Origin: Pseudomonas sp. R37(2017)
GTDB lineage: Bacteria > Pseudomonadota > Gammaproteobacteria > Pseudomonadales > Pseudomonadaceae
DNA: 64,000 nt
Direction of reading: 5' to 3'
Assembly: GCF_002113375.1 (NCBI RefSeq)
Contig: NZ_NEHO01000023.1
Span: forward strand, 1-64,000
Positions within the stretch are counted from its first letter, which is position 1. Each line of letters starts with the position of its first letter. This document shows, piece by piece, positions 8,054-14,935 of the stretch. Position numbers and translations under genes: made by a program. Under the pieces are notes generated by a model. It worked only from the letters and a program-made list of their open reading frames with translations. It did no database searches and was not told where the DNA came from.

Positions 8054-9112
8054 ATGAAGACCGTAGGCTACGCAGCCCTTACCGCCGAATCACCCATGGC
8101 ACCGTTCGTGTTCAATCGTCGTGCCCTGCGTCCCAACGACGTCGCCATGGAAATTCTCTACTGTGGCGTCTGCCATTCGGACCTGCACACTGCACGCAAT
8201 GATTGGGGCTGGACGGTTTACCCGGCGTTGCCTGGCCACGAAATTGTCGGTCGGGTCACCTCCGTGGGTGCCGACGTGGGCCGCTACGAAGTGGGCGACA
8301 TCGTTGCCGTCGGCTGCATGGTGGACAGCTGCATGGAGTGTGATCAGTGCCGCAAGGGCGAAGAGCAATTGTGCCGCGAAGGCAATACCAACACCTATAA
8401 CGGTCAAGACCGGGTGACCAGGGAAAATACCTACGGCGGTTACTCCAAGCACCTTGTGGTTCGCGAAGAGTTCGTCTTGCGCGTGCCCCAAAACCTGGAT
8501 CTGGCAAAAGTCGCTCCCCTGCTGTGCGCGGGCATTACCACCTACTCGCCGCTGCGCAGCTGGAATGTCGTGCCCGGCAGTCGCGTTGCCGTGATCGGTC
8601 TGGGCGGGCTGGGTCACATGGCGGTCAAACTGGCCCACGGCATGGGTGCCAAGGTCACCGTACTGAGTCGCTCCGCCGACAAAAAAGACGACGCTCTGGC
8701 GCTTGGCGCCGATCACTTCCTGCTGTCGACCGACAGCGACGCGATGACCAAGGCGCAGTCGAGCTTCGACCTGATCATCGACACCATTCCGGTGAAGCAC
8801 AGCGTCGACCCTTATGTATCGCTACTGGATGTCGACAGCACGCTGGTCCTGGTCGGCCAGGTCGGTCCGATGGCCGAACACAATTCAGTGCCGATGCTGC
8901 TCGGTCGTTGCCGCATCGCCGGGTCGCCTATCGGTGGCATCAAGGAAACGCAGGAAATGCTCGACTTCTGCGCCGAGAAAAACATCCTGCCCGACTGCGA
9001 AATGATCCGCATGGACGAGATCAACCATGCCTTTGACCGGATGGAAAAAGCCGATGTGCGTTATCGCTTCGTCATCGATATGGCGTCCCTGAATCAGGGA
9101 TCGAATCCATGA
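8054..9112 (+). CDS. Zinc-dependent NAD(P) alcohol dehydrogenase (YahK/cinnamyl-alcohol-dehydrogenase-like)
   Basis: A 352-residue medium-chain dehydrogenase. Catalytic zinc ligands lie in YCGVCHSDLH and PGHEIVG. The structural-zinc cysteines are in VDSCMECDQCRKGEEQLC, and the Rossmann motif is VIGLGGLGHMAVKLAHGMGA. It matches the class that reduces aldehydes with NADPH. It follows the SDR gene by 66 bp. Its stop codon overlaps the ATG of the broken gene at 9109 by 4 bp. Confidence 0.9.
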   Translation: MKTVGYAALTAESPMAPFVFNRRALRPNDVAMEILYCGVCHSDLHTARNDWGWTVYPALPGHEIVGRVTSVGADVGRYEVGDIVAVGCMVDSCMECDQCRKGEEQLCREGNTNTYNGQDRVTRENTYGGYSKHLVVREEFVLRVPQNLDLAKVAPLLCAGITTYSPLRSWNVVPGSRVAVIGLGGLGHMAVKLAHGMGAKVTVLSRSADKKDDALALGADHFLLSTDSDAMTKAQSSFDLIIDTIPVKHSVDPYVSLLDVDSTLVLVGQVGPMAEHNSVPMLLGRCRIAGSPIGGIKETQEMLDFCAEKNILPDCEMIRMDEINHAFDRMEKADVRYRFVIDMASLNQGSNP

Positions 9113-9406
9113 AACTGATCATCACCATGCTCGCCAGCGTGGTGTTTTCCGCCTTGGTGGGCACTGATGAAGGCAAGCCCCGGCCTGACCCCGAGGGATC
9201 GCAGCCTGATCACCGTGGCCACACTGATCAGACAGAACCAGTCGGCACAACTGGCCTTCCACCTCAACCGCGCAATGGACAACGGATTGACCCGCGAACA
9301 GGCGTCAGAAGTGGTCATCCATCTGGCCTTCTATGTTGATTGGCCGAAGGCGATATCGGCAGTGCCGGTACTCAATGACGTGTTCGCTTCGCGCAGCAGG
9401 GGCTGA
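9109..9406 (+). pseudogene. Decayed carboxymuconolactone decarboxylase-like gene, signal peptide out of frame
   Basis: The first ATG (9109) opens a signal-peptide-like stretch, MKLIITMLASVVFSALV, in one frame. The conserved CMD part (LTPRDRSLITVATLIRQNQ ... AFHLNRAMDNGLT ... VVIHLAFYVDWPKA) reads in another frame, from 9167 to 9406. The usual N-terminal half of about 60 residues between leader and CMD core is missing. The likeliest history is an internal deletion that also shifted frame. A 79-aa product from the ATG at 9167 is possible, but it has only a weak ribosome site. Exported CMD proteins often accompany cupins like the one at 5407. Confidence 0.65.
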
Positions 9407-9919
9407 CGCCACAAAGCCACTTACAGCCCCTCTGGACACCCGGATTGTTTAAATCGAGCCATGGATAACATTGTCCATGGCGACCTTAACCGGTCAGTCC
9501 TGTCTTCGCTCATGGAATTCATACCTGGAAATCAGTCACTGGTGTTTGGGCGAACTAACTTCATGGTTTTAGTCACCGCCGCATTGCTGTTGCTCGCACA
9601 CAAACACACTGGATGAAGCCTGTTGCTTGAGCAGGGACTCAACTGTTCAGCGAACCAGAGCAGTGTCCGCTTTGGGTCGTTTTTCTGCCTCACTCGACAG
9701 GCAGAAATCGGCCAGAAGCGGTCACTCGCGCTTAGGTTTCACAGCGTGTGACAACAGAGGCTGATAGCTGGGTGCACCAAACGATGATCCTCTAAAACCA
9801 GCCGCCACAAAGGTGGCGGCCAGCACTCTTTTATAGGCGGACGCATATGGCTGAGGCATAGAATCCGCCTTTCGGGCTGATAAACCAGTCAGTCTGCAAC
9901 CCAGTGATATAGGTCCCGA
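9407..9919. other. Gene-free interval with palindrome and imperfect hairpin repeat
   Basis: This 513-bp stretch has no supported gene. It holds CCATGGA-TAACATTG-TCCATGG (9459-9480), a perfect 7-bp inverted repeat that could be an operator or a weak hairpin. At about 9665-9730 there is an imperfect hairpin of the dispersed family (ctttgggtcg, ttttctgcc, gacaggcagaaatcggcc). A short CCGCCAC-aaa-GGTGGCGG stem near 9803 could end transcription. Confidence 0.6.
9801..9818. terminator. Possible short terminator hairpin
   Basis: The sequence gccgccacaaaggtggcggc forms a compact GC-rich stem (GCCGCCAC/GTGGCGGC, loop aaag), followed after about 10 nt by ctttta. It could end transcription after the oxidoreductase run. 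Confidence 0.35.
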
Positions 9920-10579
9920 CTATTGGCGCTTATGCGGAATAACGGGTATACGCAGGAAGTGGAAGCCTTGGGAGACCTTATCCCAATTGAAGTCATAAGA
10001 GCCGTAGAGAGTGATTGGCTTGCCGTACGGCTTCGTTGTGCGATAAGTAACAACTGTTCCTGATGTGTAGGTACGGCCGTCACGAAAGTCAAAGTCTTCG
10101 GTATCTTTGGAGTACTCAGGCCAGCTTACATAGTGGCTATGATCTGTCGCAACGACCATGAAGCATAGATCTGAGATCGGCCCATACTGCTCGAGATTAT
10201 GAAGATCTGCAAATACGTCGTAGCGATTGTTAGGCTCTCTCTGGTTTTTCTTTTTAAAAAACTTCAATTCGACGGCGCATGACTGCCGAATTTTAGTGGC
10301 TGCATTCGTGTAATAGAAGTAAATATCTATCTTCGCTTTTTCCGAGCCACTCTTTCCGAAAAGCTGCCCCTCTAAAGAAAAAGGTTTCTCAAGTTCAATA
10401 CTGAAGTGCTCTCCTTGCTCGACCTCAAATAGCTCGCCAACCGACTTGAGAATCGATGCAAATTGGAGCTGTAACGACGCTTCGTTTTCTATCTTTATTC
10501 GACCGCTATTTATTTTTTGACGCAGGCACTCATAAGCAAGATCAAATACTCGGACTAGACGATTTTCGGATGAAAACAT
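9920..10579 (-). CDS. Hypothetical protein with PD-(D/E)XK nuclease-like motif
   Basis: A 219-residue protein I do not recognise as a named family. It shows a nuclease-superfamily pattern: Glu33 in an N-terminal helix (ENEASLQLQFASIL), Asp85 in KIDIYFYY and Glu104-x-Lys106 in CAVELKFFKK. The remaining region is rich in Tyr and Asp and ends in a basic PVIPHKRQ. Base composition is visibly lower in GC than the neighbouring dehydrogenases, which fits an acquired gene. It is encoded opposite to the RiPP operon and shares the interval before it. It could be a restriction-like or defence nuclease, but no methylase or partner is adjacent. Confidence 0.55.
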   Translation of the reverse strand: MFSSENRLVRVFDLAYECLRQKINSGRIKIENEASLQLQFASILKSVGELFEVEQGEHFSIELEKPFSLEGQLFGKSGSEKAKIDIYFYYTNAATKIRQSCAVELKFFKKKNQREPNNRYDVFADLHNLEQYGPISDLCFMVVATDHSHYVSWPEYSKDTEDFDFRDGRTYTSGTVVTYRTTKPYGKPITLYGSYDFNWDKVSQGFHFLRIPVIPHKRQ

Positions 10580-11028
10580 AAGCCACTCGCGTTGAAAGTA
10601 GAAGCTTTAAAAATCGCATCATATAGCATTTGTCGTGAACATTGGATATTTTATTTTCCTTGAATATCCTTTAGTTGATGCAATCTCTGCTAGGAAAAAT
10701 CTGCGGCAGTTTAATCACGAGTGAGGCCAGTTAATTTAAGCATGGTAGTTCAAATTAGCCACTGAGCATCCATTTTGACCTGATACCTGTCGCCAGCGAA
10801 TGTATGCTTTGGGTCGAACTCTGCCGGTCTCAACGGGAAGAGATCGGCCATTTTCTGCCAGTCGCGAGAGGCAGAAAGCGACCCGAAGCTGCCCTTCGCA
10901 GCCATTGCGGCCTGACTTAAACGAAATGGCCTCCACGGAACCCGGGGCGATTCACACAGACGAAAAATACGCGTGAGTATCGCAACAGTTTCTAACATTT
11001 ACCTACCGGGGTGGCACAAAGGAAAAAA
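10580..11028. other. AT-rich interval upstream of the RiPP operon
   Basis: This 449-bp region holds no convincing gene; the reading frames on the minus strand at 10736-10998 are not protein-like. It includes AT-rich DNA likely to hold the promoters of both the nuclease-like gene and the RiPP operon, and a two-part imperfect hairpin of the dispersed family at about 10805-10905 (gctttgggtcg, ggccattttctgcc, aggcagaaagcgaccc). Confidence 0.55.
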
Positions 11029-11106
11029 ATGACTACTCTACAAGAGGCTGCGGCTTGGGGAGCAAGTCTTCTAGCGGAAGCCACCGAAAGCCTTTTGACC
11101 CATTAG
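11029..11106 (+). CDS. Small ORF (25 aa) leading the RiPP operon
   Basis: A 25-codon ORF beginning MTTLQEAAAW and ending SLLTH, with a good ribosome site (AAAGGA, 5 nt before the ATG). It ends 18 nt before the precursor gene. The peptide is an amphipathic, Ala/Glu-rich helix without Cys and with few ring-forming residues. It may be a translated leader, a small partner peptide or a chance ORF. I do not recognise it. Confidence 0.4.
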   Translation: MTTLQEAAAWGASLLAEATESLLTH

Positions 11107-11124
11107 TCTCATTAGGAGGCGAGC

Positions 11125-11370
11125 ATGAGCGAATCCGAGAAGTTGCCCTTCGCACTGGCCGTCCCGTCTGCGACCTCGGCTTTGACACCGGACGATCAGC
11201 AGTGGGCCGAATTTTTTGCAAAAGAGCAGGCTTACATTGCATATGTCCTTCCGGCGGGAAGATCCCTTCCGCTAGCCGGACCCGGCTCGACGAATTGCGG
11301 TACTTATTGCGGGACGACCGGGAATGGCCTCGACGACATCAGCAATGACATCTCAGAAGACACTGCGTGA
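11125..11370 (+). CDS. Candidate graspetide (omega-ester RiPP) precursor peptide
   Basis: An 81-residue peptide with a very strong ribosome site (TAGGAGG). The N-terminal half looks like a leader: SEKLPFALAVPSATS, then DDQQWAEFFAKEQAYIAYVLP. The C-terminal 30 residues look like a core: GPGSTNCGTYCGTTGNG (residues 52-68) followed by LDDISNDISEDTA. Thr/Ser donors come first and Asp/Glu acceptors after, the order expected for ATP-grasp side-chain ester or amide rings. Two Cys (58, 62) sit in a repeated CGT unit. PFALAV loosely recalls the microviridin leader motif PFFARFL, but that is weak. It is followed 25 bp later by the ATP-grasp gene. Function is inferred from this pairing; no match to a known core was recognised. 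Confidence 0.68.
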   Translation: MSESEKLPFALAVPSATSALTPDDQQWAEFFAKEQAYIAYVLPAGRSLPLAGPGSTNCGTYCGTTGNGLDDISNDISEDTA

Positions 11371-11395
11371 TTCCGATTGATTCAGGAGGAGAATT

Positions 11396-12361
11396 ATGTC
11401 TGCCACGCAGCTTCCAAAAGTTCTGATAATTGCAGACGATGATGATGTCCATGCGCAAGCGTTGTGTCGGCATTACGAAGCTGAAAAGTCAGCCGAGGCC
11501 TACCTGCTTAATTCTGCGCACTTTCCTCAACAAGTGAAGCTGACCTACACGACCTTAGAGCAATCTACTATCCTGAAGCTTGCATCAGGTAGGGTCCTAG
11601 TAGAGGAGGAGATAACTGGGATATGGTACCGGCGGCCGAAACCACACGAGATAGATCGGGGCATCAGAGAAGACAGAGCCAGGAAGTTTGCCGCCGCAGA
11701 AAGCCGGGCTTTGTTCCAAGGTTGGCTGTGTCGCTGTGGAAACAAAGTCGTAAATCCTGTTGCCGCTGATCGGCTCGCCCACTTTAAGCCTTTGCAGCTG
11801 GCCAAGGCCAGATCGGTCGGATTGAACGTACCGGACACTTTGATCTCTAACGATCAGTTGGACGTAGCGGAGTTTTTGGATCGCTGGGACAAGAGAGTTA
11901 TATTTAAGATACTGACTACAACACCATGGCAGGTTACCGAAACGAAGAGTTGGAAGTCCGAATATGATTCGATGCTTGGCTTGATATCCTTGGCCCCAGT
12001 GATTTGGCAGCAACGTATAGAACGGGGGCGCGACTTTAGAGTCACAGTTATCGACAATGACGTAGCGGTAGCTGAAATCATCCCCGACCGACCTAACGCC
12101 CAGCTTGATTGGAGGTTGGATGTCAGCGCCCGGGTAATTCCTGCGGTGCTATCTAATGAAGTTTGCGAAAGGCTCCTGCGCTTGACGCGAGAGCTTGGTC
12201 TTCGCTATGGGGCTATTGACTTAAGAGAGGATAATGACGGCAAGATGTGGTTCTTTGAAGTGAATCCTGGCGGTCAGTTTCTCTTTAAGGATGTTCACGG
12301 AAACATTCCCGTTCTGCCGCTAATGGCAAAAGCTCTCGCTCGATCGACAGGTGGAAGTTGA
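11396..12361 (+). CDS. MvdC/MvdD-like ATP-grasp RiPP macrocyclase
   Basis: A 321-residue ATP-grasp ligase of the ribosomal-peptide-maturase type. The pre-ATP-grasp N-terminus has the family's WYRRP motif (77-81). Later come Lys131 in HFKPLQLAKA, Lys171 in VIFKIL, QQRIERGRDFRVTVI (205-219), Asp275 in GAIDLR and the metal/ATP site FFEVNPGGQFLF (286-297). Enzymes with this layout activate Asp/Glu side chains with ATP and join them to Ser/Thr (ester) or Lys (amide) in a precursor peptide. The strong SD AGGAGGAG and the adjacent precursor gene support co-expression. No transporter or acetyltransferase gene follows; the next supported gene is the second recombinase. Confidence 0.88.
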   Translation: MSATQLPKVLIIADDDDVHAQALCRHYEAEKSAEAYLLNSAHFPQQVKLTYTTLEQSTILKLASGRVLVEEEITGIWYRRPKPHEIDRGIREDRARKFAAAESRALFQGWLCRCGNKVVNPVAADRLAHFKPLQLAKARSVGLNVPDTLISNDQLDVAEFLDRWDKRVIFKILTTTPWQVTETKSWKSEYDSMLGLISLAPVIWQQRIERGRDFRVTVIDNDVAVAEIIPDRPNAQLDWRLDVSARVIPAVLSNEVCERLLRLTRELGLRYGAIDLREDNDGKMWFFEVNPGGQFLFKDVHGNIPVLPLMAKALARSTGGS

Positions 12362-12848
12362 TCGAAAGTGAGGGACTGTCGAGTTCCTTTGCTTCATGGC
12401 AGCATTCTTCCGATAGAGCAGCGAAATTCGATCTCTACACCCGGCTCCAGTTGCAGCGTTAGACAGGAATCGAGGAATTGGGAACCAGGCTGACCAGCAG
12501 CTGATCCCGTCGGTCAATCCTTTGCATTACAGAGACTTTTCCTACGTATCGTCACAACAGTTCTGCAGTTCTGCAGCTCTGCATTGAAGGCAGGAAGCCT
12601 GACCGTATTGGGCTCTGGCTTTTGGTGCATTACTCGACGCAGTGGTTCGCTTCGCTGAGGTCGAGCGCTTGCTCCACTGTTTTGCGCACAGGTCGGCTCA
12701 TGACCAGTTGATCGAGACCGATAAGACCGCTGTCCGGATGTCAGGCGAGGCGGACCAAGTAGGAGTCGTGAGAGTCGGTCTGGATAATCGTGAACGGCTG
12801 CTGAGGGTCGGATAGCGACGGTCTGGCCTAGACCGTCGCAGTGGATGG
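12362..12848. other. Gene-free interval between the RiPP operon and recombinase copy 2
   Basis: No supported gene. The minus strand at about 12660-12800 contains protein-like stretches (PFTIIQTDSHDSYLVRLA, a stop, then SGLIGLDQLVMSRPVRK) that may be the remains of a broken gene I cannot identify. The segment ends in GGGTCGGATAGCGACGG (12805-12821), which also occurs at 44484-44500 and, one base shorter and inverted, at 1612-1627. Confidence 0.5.
12815..12839. terminator. Stem-loop after recombinase copy 2
   Basis: GCGACGGTCT-ggcct-AGACCGTCGC is a perfect 10-bp stem with a 5-nt loop, 9 nt beyond the stop codon of the minus-strand recombinase. It corresponds to 1593-1619 after copy 1. Confidence 0.55.
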
Positions 12849-13469
12849 TCAGACTTCTGTCTGCTCTGCCATTTCCAGAGCATCATCAACCTCGATGCCC
12901 AAGTACCTGACAGTGCTTTCAAGCTTCGTGTGACCAAGCAAGAGCTGGACAGCTCTCAGGTTCTTCGTCCTGCGATAGATCAGCGATGCTTTGGTTCTCC
13001 TTAGCGTATGAGTACCGTACATGCTTGGGTCAAGGCCAATGGCTGTCACCCACGCTTTGACTATTCGAGCGTATTGCCTGGTGGAGAGATGGTCTGAGTC
13101 GTGCAACCGAGTCGGAAACAAGAAGTCCTCGCTGCGGAGGCGGGCCTGATGCATCCAAGCCACCAGAACCGTTCGGGTTTGCTCAGTGATTTCAAATTGC
13201 ACTGGATGCTGGGTTTTCTGCTGCATCACGATGGCCCGTGACGACACATGTTCCCCATGGGCTATGTCTCGTACTCGCAGCTTGGTTAAGTCACAGGCAC
13301 GCAGCTTGCTGTCGATGGCCAAGTTGAAAAGAGCCAGATCCCGTGTCTTCTCAGCAAGCTGAAGTCTTACCCGGATAGCCCAGATATCTCTGACTCGGAG
13401 CGGGGCTTTCTGCCCAACAAGCTTTCCCTTGTTCCAAGGTTGATGGCTGTATGTAGCAATAGTGTTCAT
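12849..13469 (-). CDS. Single-domain tyrosine recombinase/integrase, copy 2
   Basis: A 206-residue near-duplicate of the protein at 965-1585. The few differences I see are Y/H, E/V, H/R, N/D, G/D, T/S, P/L, K/R and V/A substitutions, and the same catalytic motifs LRACDLTKL, HTLRRTKAS, LLGHTK and RYLGIE are intact. Both coding sequence and upstream leader (to at least 13537) are conserved, so the gene was duplicated as a unit with its control region. It faces copy 1, making an inverted pair at the ends of the segment that carries the RiPP operon. Confidence 0.88.
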   Translation of the reverse strand: MNTIATYSHQPWNKGKLVGQKAPLRVRDIWAIRVRLQLAEKTRDLALFNLAIDSKLRACDLTKLRVRDIAHGEHVSSRAIVMQQKTQHPVQFEITEQTRTVLVAWMHQARLRSEDFLFPTRLHDSDHLSTRQYARIVKAWVTAIGLDPSMYGTHTLRRTKASLIYRRTKNLRAVQLLLGHTKLESTVRYLGIEVDDALEMAEQTEV

Positions 13470-13474
13470 GGCTT

Positions 13475-13496
13475 GTCCTCCACGTTGAGGGAGGAC
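13475..13496 (-). promoter_or_regulatory. Hairpin enclosing the ribosome binding site of recombinase copy 2
   Basis: On the minus strand this reads GTCCTCC-ctcaacgt-GGAGGAC, identical in both arms to the hairpin before copy 1, with one loop base changed. The arms are kept while the loop varies, which fits selection on structure, although few changes are available to judge. Confidence 0.55.
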
Positions 13497-13521
13497 AAGG
13501 GTGAATCAGTCACGGTGTGTG

Positions 13522-13537
13522 GGTCGCTAACCGACCC
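13522..13537. promoter_or_regulatory. Inverted repeat upstream of recombinase copy 2
   Basis: GGTCGCTAACCGACCC is the reverse complement of the 16-mer at 895-910 and lies at the matching position upstream of copy 2. Confidence 0.4.
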
Positions 13538-13731
13538 TTTACGGCCATTCACTGCTGGCAGGCACCTGCCACGTTCCATGAGCGACTGGCCTCGTTGCGT
13601 GAACTACAGAGTGGCCAGGGCGAGCACACCCAACACCGGCCAGATAGACGAATGCAATCGCACTGACGACAGGGTTGGAAAGCATTACTCACCACGTGTG
13701 GGGAGAGTCCACAAACGACTTGTTAGCCGCT

Positions 13732-14091
13732 TCAGAACCCCCCGAAACCGACAAACCAGGGAATCAAAGTCCTGCCTTTATGTCCTTCGTACTCCGATTC
13801 ACTTTCAAGCTGCTTTCGACAATAAAACAAACTGATAATGGCTGGAATAAATAACAAGCTGAACAACCATTGAGGCACATCTGTTGATTTCGAAGTGATT
13901 GCCACAATTAAATTAATTAGAGTTATGCCAATAATGATTAGGTTGTATCTAATATGTCGACGCTTCATTGAAGCAAAGCTTTCCCAATCATAAATCAGCC
14001 AGTCGTGGGAAAAACCGTCGCATTTAGGACACCTAAGGCTTGGCGGAAGCTTTTCTGCGATACAACCACAGCTAGGGCATCGAACTTTCAT
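13732..14091 (-). CDS. Small zinc-ribbon membrane protein of unknown function
   Basis: A 119-residue protein starting MKVRCPSCGC. A zinc ribbon (Cys5/Cys8 and Cys21/Cys24) is followed by a linker and two hydrophobic helices (LIIIGITLINLIVAI and WLFSLLFIPAIISLFY), then a charged tail ending WFVGFGGF. The frame extends eight codons further upstream, but the internal ATG at 14091 gives the natural zinc-ribbon start. Low GC suggests an acquired gene. No family recognised beyond the general ribbon-plus-2TM layout. Confidence 0.65.
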   Translation of the reverse strand: MKVRCPSCGCIAEKLPPSLRCPKCDGFSHDWLIYDWESFASMKRRHIRYNLIIIGITLINLIVAITSKSTDVPQWLFSLLFIPAIISLFYCRKQLESESEYEGHKGRTLIPWFVGFGGF

Positions 14092-14512
14092 GGCGCTATC
14101 CTGACACTCTCTCATTAGGTGGACATGCCATGTCGCGTTTCTTGTCTTAGTAAGCGCGAGATCTATCGAAGGGTAACGCGACAGGGGTGACAGCTAGCCC
14201 GACTAGGTAAAGAGGATAGCAGGACAGTATCTATTTGCTACTAATTGTCCACCTGCTGCTTTTGGCCGATTGTTGCCTGTCGTCGAGGGCAGTTGTCGAC
14301 CCAAGCAGCCAGTCGCGCCCTACTGCTGTTCAAGCTTCGAACTCTGGTGAATTGCCGGGGTAGAGTACGCAACGCGCACACAAAAAATTGCGTGGATTGG
14401 TAAAGCCTGGTGAGAAGTTTTGTGCTGTTTGAGCATATCTCTCCTCGGGGGGATATGCTTTCCATCATTATCGAAGCGGAAAAACCACCTCAATATTCGA
14501 TTGGGAGCAGCC
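14092..14512. other. Intergenic region with repeat hairpin and leader stem
   Basis: A 421-bp interval without a supported gene. At 14262-14325 there is a dispersed-family hairpin (gcttttggccgattgttgcc then gagggcagttgtcgaccc). The stem at 14432-14459 is listed separately. Confidence 0.5.
14432..14459 (+). promoter_or_regulatory. Hairpin in the leader of the DUF3147-like gene
   Basis: AGCATATC and GATATGCT form a perfect 8-bp stem around tctcctcggggg, 54 nt before the DUF3147-like start. It could be a transcription terminator, attenuator or part of a structured leader. No known riboswitch fold was recognised. Confidence 0.4.
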
Positions 14513-14863
14513 ATGACCTGGGTCATCACCAAGTACTTCCTGACCGCTGGAGTCGTGGTTCTGGTGTCCGAGCTTGCGAAGCGCAGCGACAAGTTGGGCG
14601 GCCTGGTGGCGGCGCTTCCGCTGGTCACTGTGCTGACATTGATCTGGCTCTACGTCGAACATCAGAGCCAGGAAAAGATTGCAAACCACGCCTGGTACAC
14701 CTTCTGGTATGTGGTGCCGACACTGCCCATGTTCCTGGCGTTTCCGCTGCTGCTTCCCCGGTTGGGGTTCTGGCCGACCTTGATCGGCTGCATCGTCATC
14801 ACAATGGTGAGTTTCGGACTGTTCGCCCTGTTCGTGCGTCGATTCGGTATTGAGTTGCTCTGA
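14513..14863 (+). CDS. DUF3147-like small membrane protein
   Basis: A 116-residue protein with four hydrophobic helices: VITKYFLTAGVVVLVSEL, LVAALPLVTVLTLIWLY, YVVPTLPMFLAFPLLLP and TLIGCIVITMVSFGLFAL. The pattern KRSDKLGGLVAALPLVTVL matches DUF3147. The ATG at 14513 is chosen for its GGGAG site; the frame runs upstream without a ribosome site. Inner membrane; function unknown. It is followed 72 bp later by an MFS gene on the same strand. Confidence 0.75.
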   Translation: MTWVITKYFLTAGVVVLVSELAKRSDKLGGLVAALPLVTVLTLIWLYVEHQSQEKIANHAWYTFWYVVPTLPMFLAFPLLLPRLGFWPTLIGCIVITMVSFGLFALFVRRFGIELL

Positions 14864-14935
14864 GTAGAACGCCACGCGCAATCGTAAACGGGTAGACCAT
14901 AAACACGGTATGTGGCGCACTGCGGAGTTTTCGCA

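Noticed and set aside
9459..9480. CCATGGA/TCCATGG palindrome as a recombinase attachment site
   Set aside because: It occurs once, far from the recombinase genes, and no duplicated copy was seen at the ends of the segment.
10736..10998. Small minus-strand frames before the RiPP operon
   Set aside because: They run through a dispersed hairpin repeat and have no ribosome site or similarity.
12698..12937. Minus-strand frame overlapping the 3' end of recombinase copy 2
   Set aside because: It overlaps a strong gene in another frame and its translation is Ser/Arg-rich without motifs.
14432..14459. Possible guanidine riboswitch in the DUF3147 leader
   Set aside because: Only one hairpin is present, without the paired ACGR loops of guanidine-II or any other recognised riboswitch core.
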